Both the position numbers and the translations under genes were made by a program. A stretch of DNA of 64,000 bases, taken from positions 3,782,001 through 3,846,000 of the forward strand of contig JAUCEF010000014.1 of the NCBI GenBank assembly GCA_033558025.1, written 5' to 3'. Of this stretch, positions 20,339-31,331 are shown piece by piece; position 1 is the stretch's first letter; each line of letters begins with the position of its first letter. This DNA is from Phytophthora sp. 'mugwort'. Its lineage: Eukaryota; Oomycota; Peronosporomycetes; Peronosporales; Peronosporaceae. A model generated the notes under the pieces. That model did not search any database, had not been told where the DNA came from, and saw only the letters and a list, made by a program, of their open reading frames with translations.

Positions 20339-20926
20339 TTAGCGACCAGATACCCGTGGCAAGTAGCCGACAATTCGTAGGGCCAGGACGCGAACACTCA
20401 TAGTGTAACTTGACATCATGGGATCGTAGTACGCCACTTCAGACGTTTCCATCCTTAACATTATCACAAAACAATGGTTGTTGTTGCAATTAATCGGGAT
20501 TAGAATTCGCTCGGATGTTACACCGACGAATATACTCACCAACGCCTCATCCGTAATGCTCGAAATTCCGTCAACCACATGACCCCAATTACACGCATCA
20601 ATGATCACTACGTCAGACTTTGACCCAAACAGCTTCGTCATAACTTCCATCATTGTGCGGTCACCCAAGCAACGTTTAGCAACAAGGTCTAATGTATCCA
20701 TCTGCGCATAATACAAGTTAGCGATTACGCTTAGTTTTATAAATCAATGCAATGCTGCATCTAACCTTTTCTGACAACAGTGGGATTTTCACCACCTTGG
20801 GTGGCAGCGTTTCGTCTTCCACAATATGATATGGAGGCGGTAGATCGACATCAAAGTCAATTGAGGCCATCCACCACAGCGTTTTTTTTTTTCAACAAAA
20901 TCCACAGCAGACTTGGCCGCATGCCA
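20339..20926 (-). pseudogene. Ulp1/C48-type cysteine protease domain of the MULE gene
   Basis: The two exons here read as the C-terminal part of a Ulp1-like (SUMO/ubiquitin-like protein protease) domain. The catalytic His is seen in NCNNNHCFVIML and the following Asp in AYYDPMMSSY. The expected catalytic Cys, which follows a conserved Gln further downstream, is not seen before the frame stops at 20339, so the domain looks C-terminally truncated. An 11-base A run on the coding strand (T run at 20882-20892 on the plus strand) shifts the frame between KSAVDFVEK and LWWMASIDFDVDL. A sequencing or assembly error at the run is also possible. Confidence 0.6.
20702..20765 (-). other. 64-bp intron in the Ulp1-like region
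   Basis: On the coding strand the segment begins GTTAGATGCAG and ends TTATGCGCAG. Its removal joins KIPLLSEK to MDTLDLVAK in frame. Size and GT-AG ends fit oomycete introns. Confidence 0.6.
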
Positions 20927-21476
20927 ACGGTTTCCATAGCCTAATAGTGGACGTAGTGATTATGCCTAACCCCGGAAATTCAATCGCGACATCTCGCTCA
21001 GCGAGCCCTTCGTGTTTCTTCAGCAATGTCACTACCTTGGCGCTCGATTTCTGTATGAGCTGCGAGGCAGAATACGTGGAATATCAGATAGATCTAGTGG
21101 TCGCTTGCTAGCCGGTAGCTTAGAAAATTCCGGCGCAATACAGTCCCCAACGAATGGAGACTCAACTGCTCCTCGTATGAAGTCGAGTCTTTCGGCTGCT
21201 ATTCTGATGGAAGCGTTTTTCTTGCTTTTTTCGTTTTTGTAGTCTGTTTTTATAAAAAAAAGTTTAGACGGCCTCGCGGCCGGATTGGCCTCCCAACTTT
21301 AAAACTAGCAACAGAAGTGTCAAGTGGCTCGTTCTGTAGTATCCCTCCCGAATTAATATCTGCTTCCACCGACTGCGACAAATCCACCGACTGCGGAACT
21401 GACTCAGTCTCATGTGTACCCGACTCCACCGACTGCGAAACAGATTCAACCGCGCGGCTCCCCAGACTGCGGAACA

Positions 21477-21560
21477 GACTCCACCGACTGTGTAACAGAC
21501 TCCACCGACTGCGGAACAGACTCCACCGACTGCGGAACTGACTCCACCGACTGCGAAACT
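21477..21560. repeat. 21-bp coding minisatellite, four tandem units
   Basis: Four consecutive 21-base units, consensus GACTCCACCGACTGCGGAAC plus A or T, lie at 21477-21497, 21498-21518, 21519-21539 and 21540-21560. Degenerate partial units extend from about 21360 to 21600. On the minus strand, in the MULE linker frame, each unit encodes seven residues of the form Q-S-V-E-S-V-P. The multiple of three means unit number can vary without breaking the frame. Confidence 0.9.
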
Positions 21561-24056
21561 GACTCAGCCGGATGTGTACCCAACTCCACCAACTGTTCTA
21601 CCAGTAGTGCCACCTGAGTAATCGGCAGCGGATCATCCTCCTCGTCGCGGTTCATTGCATTATCATTCTCCACCACCTGATCTTCATGATGATTGTTTGC
21701 CAATCTAGGCGTTTCTCCAGCGGTAGTACAGCACGCTCCAGAGCGGGGCAACTCTTCGAGCAAATTGACTGTTTCACCTTGAAAAGCTCAACGACACGAG
21801 CCAAAGCGTTCATAGCTACCTTGTACTCGCTCATACCTAACGAGCTGATGGCATCGCTAATTGACGTGCTAATGTGATTCGCCTCACGAAACTTGCGGTT
21901 TTTGCCCCATGGAATTTGCGGTTTCGTAGAATGGATCCGACGGCAAACGGAACGGCAGGAACATCTGAAAGCATCCGGGCCTCACGAATCGAGCTCAATA
22001 ACCAGCGTTGGTTTAGCAACTGCGTAGGAATAACTGTCTCCATGTTAAGACTCTTTCGAATGAAGATACATGACGGCACGGTAACAATATCGTGCTCATA
22101 AAAAGACAAGAACAGTCCACGGTGATGTGTTCACTGTGTATTCCATGCCAGGCTCGTCAAAATCGTCTTCTCTTGTTGAAGAATTCTTAATAAAGATCAT
22201 CCCAGGAAATGCCTCGTAAAAAGGTGTACGAAGCAGGTCCTGTTGCGTAGACGTATTGGCTGTGGATCAACAAGCTTACATGCTCGCTCACCAAATTTGG
22301 CCACGACGCCCATGTCACGGTCATACCCATGGTGATGCACAACGGATACTTTCGAACTCTGGTCGAGAAGTTGTTGTTCCACGCGCGCCTGGTATAATAT
22401 GATTGAAGCGAGGCATTGTCCAACCCAATGAATGAGTTCACCACCTCTTTCATTTGTTTCCACGAGGATTCTAACCTGTTGTTAGTATTATTCCCCAACG
22501 TTACCGCATTTTGCCTCGTGTACGAATACCATAACTCTTTGCAGCCGTTCCAATTCTTAACGAAATATACGTCAAATGGATGCAAGGGTTCCAAAGTAAC
22601 CCCGACTACCCCCGGCTGGCTCCCGACTGCGCCCGAACGGTCCTCGGCTGCACCCGACTGGCACAGGAAATCACTCGACCGTGGAGGCGCATCACGATCT
22701 TCCGCCCCGTCATCCCCAGCACATCCCGAATTAGACCACCGTCACCACCCGTTGTAATTTGTGGCGATCTCCGACCAACATACACTAGGTGCCGCATGTA
22801 CCTGTAGTGCTTCTCACATTCACGCTCCGTCTTAGCGTAGACGAGTAAATTCATCGTTCCCCGTAACTGGTCCTTTTGCCAAGTCGAAAATGCGTAATCG
22901 GCGCATGCAATCTCCTCACGGAGATACTTCACCACATGGAACTGACAGAGCAGAATTCGCACGTGAGGAAGAACAGTCTTCAACACCCCGATCCCCCTGA
23001 AATCTTTGTCGATGACAACGCATTGCAACTTCGTCCACGACGGGTCATGCTTCTTGAACTCCTCGAATGCAGTCAATAACGTTTCACTTCGCTCGTTCTG
23101 CACCAGTGCATGTTGAACATATTGACCCTTCCCGAAAATATCATGAGCCATAAACGAAAAAACTTTGTACTTTGAAGTGTTGGTACCATGTGTCACATCA
23201 ATCATTAAAATCTCTGGACTTGGCAAATAAACTTACCATGTGCCGCGTCTATATGGTAATACATGTCGCGAGTCTCTACAACAACACATCAAAAAAGATA
23301 TGTCAAATTAAGGGTTACAAAACACACATGGGCCGTTTGTCAAACCTTTCCGGAGGATGAATCCACGAAGATACGCCCGATATTACCGGGGATGCCGCAA
23401 AACTCGACCATCCACGTCTTCAACCGCTGGGCGCGGGTAGATGCACCTTGCTCCTTCTTCTTCATGTTGCGAATGAGGTTGTAGACGTCCCGGGGTGTTG
23501 GATTACTGTCAGTTTGTTCCACTAGATACCGTAGAATCCCTTTGGACTTAGCCCCTGCTTTCCGTAGCGTATTGGCCGTCGCCAGCACATCTTCGCTCAC
23601 CAAAAGCCTGTTGCCTGCGTACTGCTTCTACGTGCGCAATCCCAACAGATGGTCGTGTGTAAGAACGGACCTGGTAATACAGACGGCAAATTCTTGTGGT
23701 GCTTTGTTCACGAGTCTAACATAGGCGTTAATGTGTAACGCAATATTAGCATAATAAACGTCAGAAGTCTGACAACGGTTAACATCAAATGGCACAGATT
23801 GGACCCCACTGACCCCGATTGCCACGGACCGGGGTCTAGTATACTAACCTGCACCTGGCAGTTCATCGATCGAGTCTCTTAGCGTGGGCGTTTGCCTTTC
23901 CCACGATATCTGTACTGCCCACTGTGCATGCAGATAGATGAGCGTTTTCGCGTAGTCCTTCCAGTCATCCGGTAGAAGGAGAGCCATAGAGATCTTGGTG
24001 TTACGGATGACTCTATTCCGTTCGTCGACGCTTTTATTGGAGCATATTCGAAATAC

Positions 24057-24134
24057 CTATCAGGACAACGAGACGTTAGGACGTGCATCGCTGTACGAGC
24101 GGTTTAGAATGTAGCATGCAGTACCCTCTCTCAC
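24057..24134 (-). other. 78-bp intron near the MULE N-terminus
   Basis: On the coding strand the donor follows KETFQ as GTGAGAGAGG and the acceptor is CCTGATAG. Removal joins the first exon to a second one reading VFRICSNKSVDERNR. Reading straight through meets a stop at once. Confidence 0.6.
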
Positions 24135-24632
24135 CTGGAACGTTTCCTTTTGATATTCGTCGAGGTATTCGAAGAATAGCTTCCACGACTTGAACTGTGT
24201 GCGCTGTAAGTCAGAGCACATTTTGTGTTGGCTCTCCTCGTCCTTACGGTCGTCGCTTGACCCGGTCCCGACCTCATCGACCGAGCTGGAGCCTTCTAGA
24301 GGCCAGCTAAGGTCGTTGCACTGAGCCATAACCGCGGACTCCGCAGACAGTACGTCCCAGCCCGTGTCTGTTGCGCTCTCATCCCCTCCCTCGTCCCCCG
24401 GGGGTCGCTTACGCGTCCTCAGCGGTGCTTTCGACCGCTCCATACTAGCCAGAGGCGCGTTTTGATTTCACCCGCAAAACTTTTGATTCCCCCCCCCAAA
24501 TGAGTGGCTTAGTGAGATGTGTGTACACATATTGTATACATTTGCAACCGGACGGACGTTACATAGTGCACGGAACGTTTTTGCAACGTACATTTATACC
24601 ACTCTCAAGTCGGTCGCAATAACCACTCTCTT

Positions 24633-24702
24633 GTTATATACCAGGTGTTCGATATTGAGGCACATTGCCTGTGTGTTATATATCAGGTGTTCGATATTGA
24701 GG
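24633..24702. repeat. 28-bp direct repeat beyond the MULE start
   Basis: Two copies of a 28-base sequence, GTTATATA followed by one or two changed bases and AGGTGTTCGATATTGAGG, lie at 24633-24660 and 24675-24702, separated by 14 bases. They differ at one position. The pair sits in the AT-rich stretch upstream of the transposase ATG and could be subterminal repeats of the MULE. Confidence 0.85.
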
Positions 24703-25012
24703 TATTGTAATTAAGAAGTGTGTATTTATTATCGCAGCTAACGTAACACGACATATTTTATGACAAGGTACGAAGGCAAAACCGTATGCATCGCTACGGT
24801 ACCGACTGAACCGGTGTCCGCGTCATGGCTCTTGCGAATAACCTTCGTTATACAGCACATTTTGGTATGGGATACAGGTAAAACTGACCGATCAAGAGCT
24901 GAACCTGAATGGAGGCCGTCTATCCTTTATTATCACCACAACTACAGCTTTTTTTCCACACCAGTCATACCCCTCTAGCCAGGCTACCAAAAGCTCACTT
25001 CGCAAAGCCATA

Positions 25013-27600
25013 ATGTCCTCAAAGCCCAGAAAGCCTTCAAAAGGGAGGACCCGTTTGCCGGGAAGAAAGGGGTGCCTAGCAAAACAAAAACACTTTGTCA
25101 CAGCCTACACCGCCGCCCACAAGCGAAGGTCCTGCAGCATCTGGACAGCACAACAGTTTCGCTGCGATGATTGCCAAATTCTATCCGGCATTACCTCGTA
25201 CGCAGTACAACGCCTGTCGAATTCTAATCTACACGATGTGCCGCTAGATGCACAAGGTTGTCGCTGGGTACGCAGCACCGAAAGAAGCAAGAAATGAAGA
25301 AGGCACGATTGTACGAAGTGGCTACTGTGTTGCCCACAGCGGTGTAGCTCAAGCTGGCTCGCAGGGTAATGACCTCCGCGACGGAGGTGTGCCCGTCAAG
25401 CACATGATACTGAGGCTAAAGGTATTAGCGGAGGCTGAGACCGCTGGCACCGAAGCTTCAGGGCTTCGTGGCGCTGGCAATACCTCTTTATGGATCGACA
25501 CCGTCTTTCGCTTCGTGCCATAACTCGACAGGGGCAGATCTGCCCACCGGAACTCGCTCAAAATGCCCAAGGTTTTGCCAAAGAAGTGTACGAAAAGGCT
25601 CGAAGCCTTGGCGCCACAAAAAATTATAACGCTGGTCAGACAGGTATTGTTTCGAATTGACTATTGACCAAGCTAACCGACTGACTTTTTTCTTGCGGTC
25701 TATTAGCAGTTAATTTGGAGTATTTTCCGAGAAGGACAGGAATCAAGACAGTCTGGGTGAAGTGCGATGGTAAGGACAAAGAGCAAGTTACGTTAATGCT
25801 TTTAGGCGGTTCGAAGGAAAAATAATAGGACTGAAATCCTGTTGGTCCTTCCTCGGGCGATGAGTTGAAGCGAGTGGACGTGGCGTAGCAGAGTGAAGGA
25901 GCAGATGGCGAAGAAGCAGCGAGGATAGCGCAGGACAGGTCAAAAGCGAGGAGGCTGGACAAAGCACGAGATAGCGGCGAGATGTGAGTTGGTGAGGCAG
26001 CGGGTCGACCCGCTCACCAACTAACCCGGCCGCTGCGAAGATCGCACGCAGTGGAGAGGCGCTTGGACGAAGGGGGCGCAACAGGAGGGGTGACTTGGGT
26101 AGCGGAGTAGCAGAGGACCAATCGAGGCGGCGAGGCGACACCGCGGACGTAATGTGCGGCCCTGAACGGCTGTGAGGGGTCAGCGGTGCACCCACCATAC
26201 TCGACGCACATATGTAGGGTAGCGATAGCAGTTCACTTCTTCTTTTGCTGCTAGATTGGCAGTGGAGCATGCAGCGCTCACGACCGAGACACGAAGCGCT
26301 AGGTATTTAGTGCTCGAAGTTAACAGCAGAATAAACGACCAGCAGCCGCAATAGTTCGCAGTGTGAAGTTCCTGGCGTGGCCCTCAAGTACCTGATAGAG
26401 ACGGGTATCTGCAGCCCCGTGAGGTCATCGGTATCTGCAGCCCGCGACGCAAGGGGCAAATAGCCACAGAGAGGGTAGTTTAGCCCCGGTACTAAGAGCC
26501 TCCGGTGCACCCCCCTTCGCAACCTCGGCGAGGTATTGAGTGCGCCCAACCACATCTATGCGTGCTATGGATAAGTCGACCACTACTGTCGTGAATATTT
26601 CGTGTTTCACGTGTAGCTAGGGGCAGTGGTGATCGTGGCCACCGGACACCGTCTTTGTGCAAGGCCAGGACTGGCGCATAGCCCAGGAGCGGCAGAAACA
26701 GAACACTACGACTACAAGGGCGACGCTTACTGAAACAAGTAACCCCGTGCGTAATTTTCAAGGCTAACTCCTCAAAGAAGCTGGAAAACCATGTGCTGAA
26801 TCTTCAGCGCCGCCACGGGTTTGGAATTTTACCATTACAGTGCTCCTCTCTACCAGTGCCATCACGTTTGGAAGTCAATTACGAATGCTCAGACCGAAAC
26901 TGGAATGGAAGTGCAAGGCAATGGAAAAGGTAAGTTAACTCTAGGTTTTATTGTTTTCAGAAAACAGGTACGAAGCTCCTAACCCTTGTTGTTCTATAAT
27001 TTTAGGTTGGTGGGACTCGCAACTAACAGTGAGGTGGCTTCGGTTTCAGTTTAGTACCCGTGACAACCTTGAGAAACCAGTTCTCCTGCTACTCGACACT
27101 TTCTCTGGTCACCGGACCCACAGAAGTCATCGAGTATGATATAGCATCAATGTCATCTTGGTGAAAGTGTATCCAAACGCCGCCTCAGTTTCGCAGTCGG
27201 CTGACGCCACGCGGAATGGTCCGTCAAGAAGATGCTGTGCAACGCATGGATTCAGAATCTCAGAGAGCAACTAGCGGCGCGCACTCCTGGAATATCGTTC
27301 AAGTTACAGCCACCCGAACTTTCCCTGCTGTGTAGTTGGGTTGCTGCTGTCTAGACGGATGTATTAGTGTCCACAATTCGAGCCGGGTTTCTACACTGTG
27401 GCCTCGTGCAGCGTGGCGAGGATGCTTCCAACACTAGCGAGTAGGTAGAGGCAGTGCAAGCAGATGGCGAAGTATTTCAGGCTATGGTTTATTCGAACCT
27501 GATTGACACTAGCGTGCAGCAGCAGTTTAGCTTACAAGCTGTTTTTGACGATCTTTTCGGTTACATCGGCTTGCGCGATGTAACCGAAACACTTTGCTTT
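25013..27600 (+). pseudogene. Tigger/pogo-type (DDE_1) transposase relic, interrupted
   Basis: Pieces in several frames match the CENP-B-HTH plus DDE_1 layout. An N-terminal HTH-like part lies at 25013-25300, then PVKHMILRLKVLAEAETAG near 25390, then a block near 25500-25600, then KTVWVKCDGKDKEQVTLMLL near 25745-25800. The catalytic domain continues only after a foreign insert, with RRHGFGI near 26810, WWDSQLTVRWL near 27005 and LLLDTFSGH near 27085, the last containing the second catalytic Asp. The tail to about 27600 is heavily mutated. No intact frame survives. A relative lies at 54440-55626. Assignment rests on motif order, not alignment. Confidence 0.65.
25830..26740. other. About 0.9-kb insert splitting the Tigger relic
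   Basis: The transposase reading stops after MLLGGSKEK at about 25825 and resumes with PCVIFKANSSKK at about 26742. The sequence between is GC-richer and has no recognisable coding domain. It contains a short duplicated motif, GGTATCTGCAGCCC near 26405 and again near 26430. A solo LTR or a non-autonomous element is possible, but I did not find clean terminal repeats or a target-site duplication. Boundaries are approximate to about 15 bases. Confidence 0.45.
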
Positions 27601-28380
27601 CGTTGAAATGTATTGTGGGTTCGGTATAACGATGCAAATAGCTTTACCAGTGTGGCGTAGCGGGATCGGTCAAAATATGATTAAGACCCGATCCGCTTAC
27701 CAACTGCGCCCAGATACCGACTAACGGAGGGGTTCTCCAATGATCCGTGATCAGCTGAACTTGTCTCACCTTGTGCACCTGTCGGTGGGCTGGATATGCT
27801 CTCTTGAGACTCTGAAGGATGCAGCGATGTAAAGTCTTGAACGGCTTGGCGGGACGCGGGGGCGTGGAGCAGCGCGGAAGTCTTCGCTCTGCTGCCGTTA
27901 TTGTTTTCCGGTCTGAGGTAGTCGACCTTCGATCGGGGGCCTGGACTTGATCCGAGGCCGAAGTTGCCGTGTGGCGTTGTTCCTTTCTTTCCTTGTGTTG
28001 CTTGCCGCTTCCTTTAGCTGGATCTTGCGAGTTGAGAGTCGAAGCGATCGTCGGTCAAGCACTGAGTTCCGATCGACCGAGGTATGTGCTTGGGCAGAAG
28101 TTCGCGAGTGGGGGAGGCGGCCAATATCCGATCCGATCCTCTCACCGCGACGCTTGATCTGCTACCTTGGGCTAGTTGATACTTGGGAGGGCCAATCTAG
28201 ATCCCTTCCAGTGACACTTAAAAACGCCTAAGTAGTCCTATGTAAAATCGAGTCTGATTGTTTTTTATCCTTTTCTGGTCCTATTCTCCCATCCTGAACC
28301 CTATCTCGTACCACCTGAATCTCCTGAACCTTGCCCTTCTTTAACCACTCAACACGTACCGTCTTCATGCTTGCACATCC
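27601..28380. other. Non-coding stretch between Tigger relic and GATC-rich tract
   Basis: No coding sequence I recognise. GATC density begins to rise from about 27940. An open frame at 27947-28231 has a hydrophobic start but no family motif and looks like chance. Confidence 0.35.
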
Positions 28381-28960
28381 CCCAAAAGGATGATTGCTGA
28401 TCGAATCCCGATCTGCCAGATCGCGTATGTCCGAACATGTATGTCGATCTGACAGATCGAGGATGTCGGAACCTGTATGCCGATCGGCGAATACTGATCG
28501 ACCCGATCCGCTCGATCTCGAGCGCAAGATCGATCCGATCTGCTCGAACTCGGAGAGCGCGGCGTAGGTCGACGTGTGGACGCCGGATCACCCGATCCCC
28601 CGAACCTTGAACACCAGATCGGCCCGATCTTCCAACCTGGATCGTCGGGTCGGCCCGATCTGCCAGATCCCGTGGTCGATCGGCCCGATCTCGACTGCAA
28701 GATCGATCCGATCTGCCCGATCTCGGACGGCGAGGTGTAGGCCGATCTGTGGACGCCGCATCAGTCGGATCTGCAACCCGCGGACCCCAGATCCGCACGA
28801 TCGGTGTCCGACCGAGGTCAGACGGGGTTAGATCCAGTCTGATCGATTCCGTCACCGCTCGCCAGTCCTGATCTCTTACACCTTCCTCGATCCGGGTTCT
28901 GAATATCCACTCGATCCTCGATCGGTCGGTCGATCACAGTATAACAGATCTGTGTTGGGT
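28381..28960. repeat. GATC-saturated tract with nested tandem repeats
   Basis: By hand I count 37 GATC tetranucleotides in 580 bases, about one every 16 bases against one per 256 expected by chance. Two layers of repetition are visible. A 36-base unit occurs in tandem at 28409-28444 and 28445-28480. A longer imperfect unit is duplicated at about 28496-28590 and 28678-28763, with an offset near 175 bases, sharing AAGATCGATCCGATCTGC and TGTGGACGCCG. Open frames on the minus strand here are Arg/Asp/Ser-rich products of the repeat and not credible genes. Confidence 0.88.
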
Positions 28961-29254
28961 GGTCGTCCGACACTGATTTCCTTCCTCGTCATCGAAGCAT
29001 CCCCTTGCACCCCAGATTAAGTCGAACGTCGCCCCGCCTTTACGTCGTATCTCGATCCGGCTCGATCGCACCCTTTTTTCACAGTTGGGGCCGCCTTTCT
29101 CACCGATCTGGCCATTCCTTAGGGATCTGATATTCTTGGATGACGCTTCTTCACAGCATGGACGCACCTTTTCTAGTATTTGTATTGCAGATCAGGTGTA
29201 TCGAATAAAGGATATTCGGTACATACATACATGTAGCACCTACTTCTGATGATA

Positions 29255-29500
29255 TGGCTACCGCTATGTCGGTGTGAGGGTGAGCTCGTTCGTGGGGCAG
29301 ATCGATATTGGCCTTGCTCGTCCACCGCGGCCCCATGATCACCAGCTTCCCAGCGGTCTTCGGGTGGATGGCCACAATGTTGTCGAAGTCGGCCGTTGTG
29401 GCGTTCATCTTGACCGACTGCCGAAGCCGCATAAGCGCTCTCGCTAGCCACTTGCACGCCCACAACGATCTTGACCTCGGGGCCATTCTCGATCACTGCT
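29255..29500 (-). pseudogene. Glutathione reductase fragment (C-terminal)
   Basis: The minus strand reads KIVVGVQVASESA, then after small deletions [18 protein letters not shown], corresponding to the dimerisation domain of the intact glutathione reductase at 31332-32813 ([18 protein letters not shown]). The His-Pro of the family active-site motif is kept, but the two Glu/Ala positions after it are changed (HPKTAGKLV versus HPTAAEELV). At least two deletions shift the frame just before this block. Third codon positions differ widely from the intact gene, so this is an old paralogue piece rather than a recent copy. The rest of the gene is absent. Confidence 0.85.
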
Positions 29501-31331
29501 TACTTTTGGAGTATGGTGAAGATCAGTGTCTTCATTCTTTTTCATGGACGCAACACCTCTTGTGCAAATTAACCAATGAATGTAGGTCGTCAAGTTATGG
29601 TTCTGCCTCGAGCAGCAATTCCGATGTCTTTGTGTCGCATTATTGCTGTTATAATAATATGACATACGCTACTTCAGTGCGATTTCGCTGAACTCAGAGG
29701 TTCGTATTAGTGGAAATCATATTAGTTATGAGCGACAGCAAATTTTAGTTCCGAAATGTATCATCCATATTTTGTGATTGAAGAATAAACTTCAACTTTT
29801 ATAACAATAATATGAATGATATTGAAGCCGTGACGCTGAAACTATTGCTCCGATAGCCGGTGCTGTTGTGGCAAAGTAGCAATTGATTCTTGGCTCGGTC
29901 CGTATCCAACTGCGCTCGCTTCCAGCTCACAGCCATCAATCCTGTCGAAAACACTCGCTCCTGAACGCAGTTGAGGAAACCTTGCCTAGCCAAACCCTCG
30001 CAAGAGACGATATTGTTGAGAACTCTACCCACGCGCATTGAATCATGCATAGATGATAATCTCACAAGGGAGACCTAGTAAATATCAGTATTCATTGCTA
30101 GTAGCATAACTTGGATGGCGTCGGCGTTTTGTCGGCCGGTGCACGGATCCGCCTATTTGTTGGTAAGAGGAGCGTCGTGAGCTCCGAGCTTTTCGCCAGC
30201 CCGACTATAAGGCAGGGGATTGCGGATCAGGGCTGCCCGCAACTCGTAAGGTTGTTGCTGGCAGGGCGTGTTGGGGGCGTTTGTCAGCTGGCGCACGGCT
30301 CGTTGGGGGTTGATCGTTGGTGATTGAGCTGTGTGCGGCTTCGTGCGACCAAGTTGCAACTCCACCAAGCATAAACGGAGTCAGTGATTGGAAGTGGCGG
30401 AACGGCGCAAACTTGGGTCTGGCGCTCGTCAGCGGCGCATGGATCGTTAAAGCGCCCGATTGTGGATCTTGTCGGTGGAGCTACCTCCGCGGGCGCCAGT
30501 GGTGGCAGAAACGGCAGGATTCCCAATCCCTTGTTGTCCCATCTCAATGACCCAACAATAGTACAGGGAGGTATTATACTAAAAATCGTGATTAATATTA
30601 ATAATCATCTATGAGCCACAATTAGGAATGATATAGTGTTAGTTTTTTTTTACTATATATAATTAACTATAGTGGTGCGTAGTACATTTAGAACCCATGG
30701 TTGCACTAGCGAAATGAAGCCATCTTGCGTAATCGGAAATAACCGTTACGCAATCGCGTCTACTTTACAGAACTCCTCTCACCTCGCCGCTTCAATACGC
30801 CCGTATACATGTATCTGTTCTATGTAATAAGATGTGAATGAGGCCAATCATTCAAATGCACTGTTTTACTCATATTTACCCTTCCAAATCGCTTTACCTA
30901 CCCGCGGCGCTAATTGAAATGGTGTTTTCTACTACATTATACAAGACTTGGTTGCAGGAAGCAAGTGCTGGCAGGGCATTCTGCGGTGGTAAAAGAACGT
31001 CATCGTATCCTGCACTGCGTTGCGGCAATGCTTCTTTGCTGCACAGGTCAGGCATCGCCGTCATCTGTACTTAAGTTCACAGCAGCAGTACAGCGCAGAA
31101 CCGTCCTGACATTATCATGTACACGTACATAATATCTAACATGTCGCGCTGTCCCACGATCTCCTACCCCGATCCCGTTGGCCAATAAAGCCACGCCACT
31201 TGATTGCACGAAAACAACCTTCTGATCCCAACCTCTGATGATATCTGATAAATCTAATTCTATCCCGATCTTCCTACCTCACAACAGAAAACTCTCCCGA
31301 GAGATCAAGCGAAGCTCCACACATTTCAATC
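29501..31331. other. Region between GR fragment and intact GR gene
   Basis: Mostly featureless. An 88-codon open frame on the minus strand (29799-30065) and a GC-rich block at 30110-30550 have no motif I know; the latter may be a repeat remnant. The last 200 bases must hold the promoter and 5' UTR of glutathione reductase, with a CT- and A-rich leader just before the ATG. Confidence 0.35.

Larger units (their letters stand above)
20339..24443 (-). mobile_element. Decayed MULE transposase gene with C-terminal Ulp1-like domain
   Basis: Read from right to left: an acidic N-terminus from the ATG at 24443 with FKSWKLFFEYLDEYQKETFQ, an N-terminal DNA-binding-like part to about 23340, the MULE catalytic core at 23226-22187, a SWIM-like remnant near 22070 (SCIFIRKSLNMETVIP), a repeat-rich linker at 21350-21760, then a Ulp1-like protease domain at about 20930-20339. 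The catalytic acidic residues are visible as LMIDVTHGTN, CVVIDKDF and NTNNRLESSWKQ. At least two small introns are credible. An in-frame amber codon at about 23629, a homopolymer frameshift at 20882, and other frame changes between 21600 and 22100 break the frame. MULEs that have captured a Ulp1 domain are known in plants and other eukaryotes. Element ends and inverted repeats were not found. Confidence 0.78.

Noticed and set aside
21317..21617. Plus-strand frames rich in Thr-Asp-Ser-Thr-Asp-Cys repeats
   Set aside because: They are the other strand of the 21-bp minisatellite in the MULE linker; no start context or flanking coding sequence supports a Cys-rich repeat protein.
27947..28231. 94-codon frame with a hydrophobic N-terminal segment, like a secreted protein
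   Set aside because: No RXLR, LFLAK or cysteine pattern, no core promoter seen, and it runs into the GATC-rich tract.
28409..28480. Repeats considered as a possible CRISPR-like array
   Set aside because: Only two adjacent 36-bp units without spacers, in a eukaryotic context.
28349..28855. 168-codon Arg/Asp/Ser-rich frame on the minus strand
   Set aside because: Composition is what repeated GATC and CGATC translate to; several frames are open at once, and no domain is seen.
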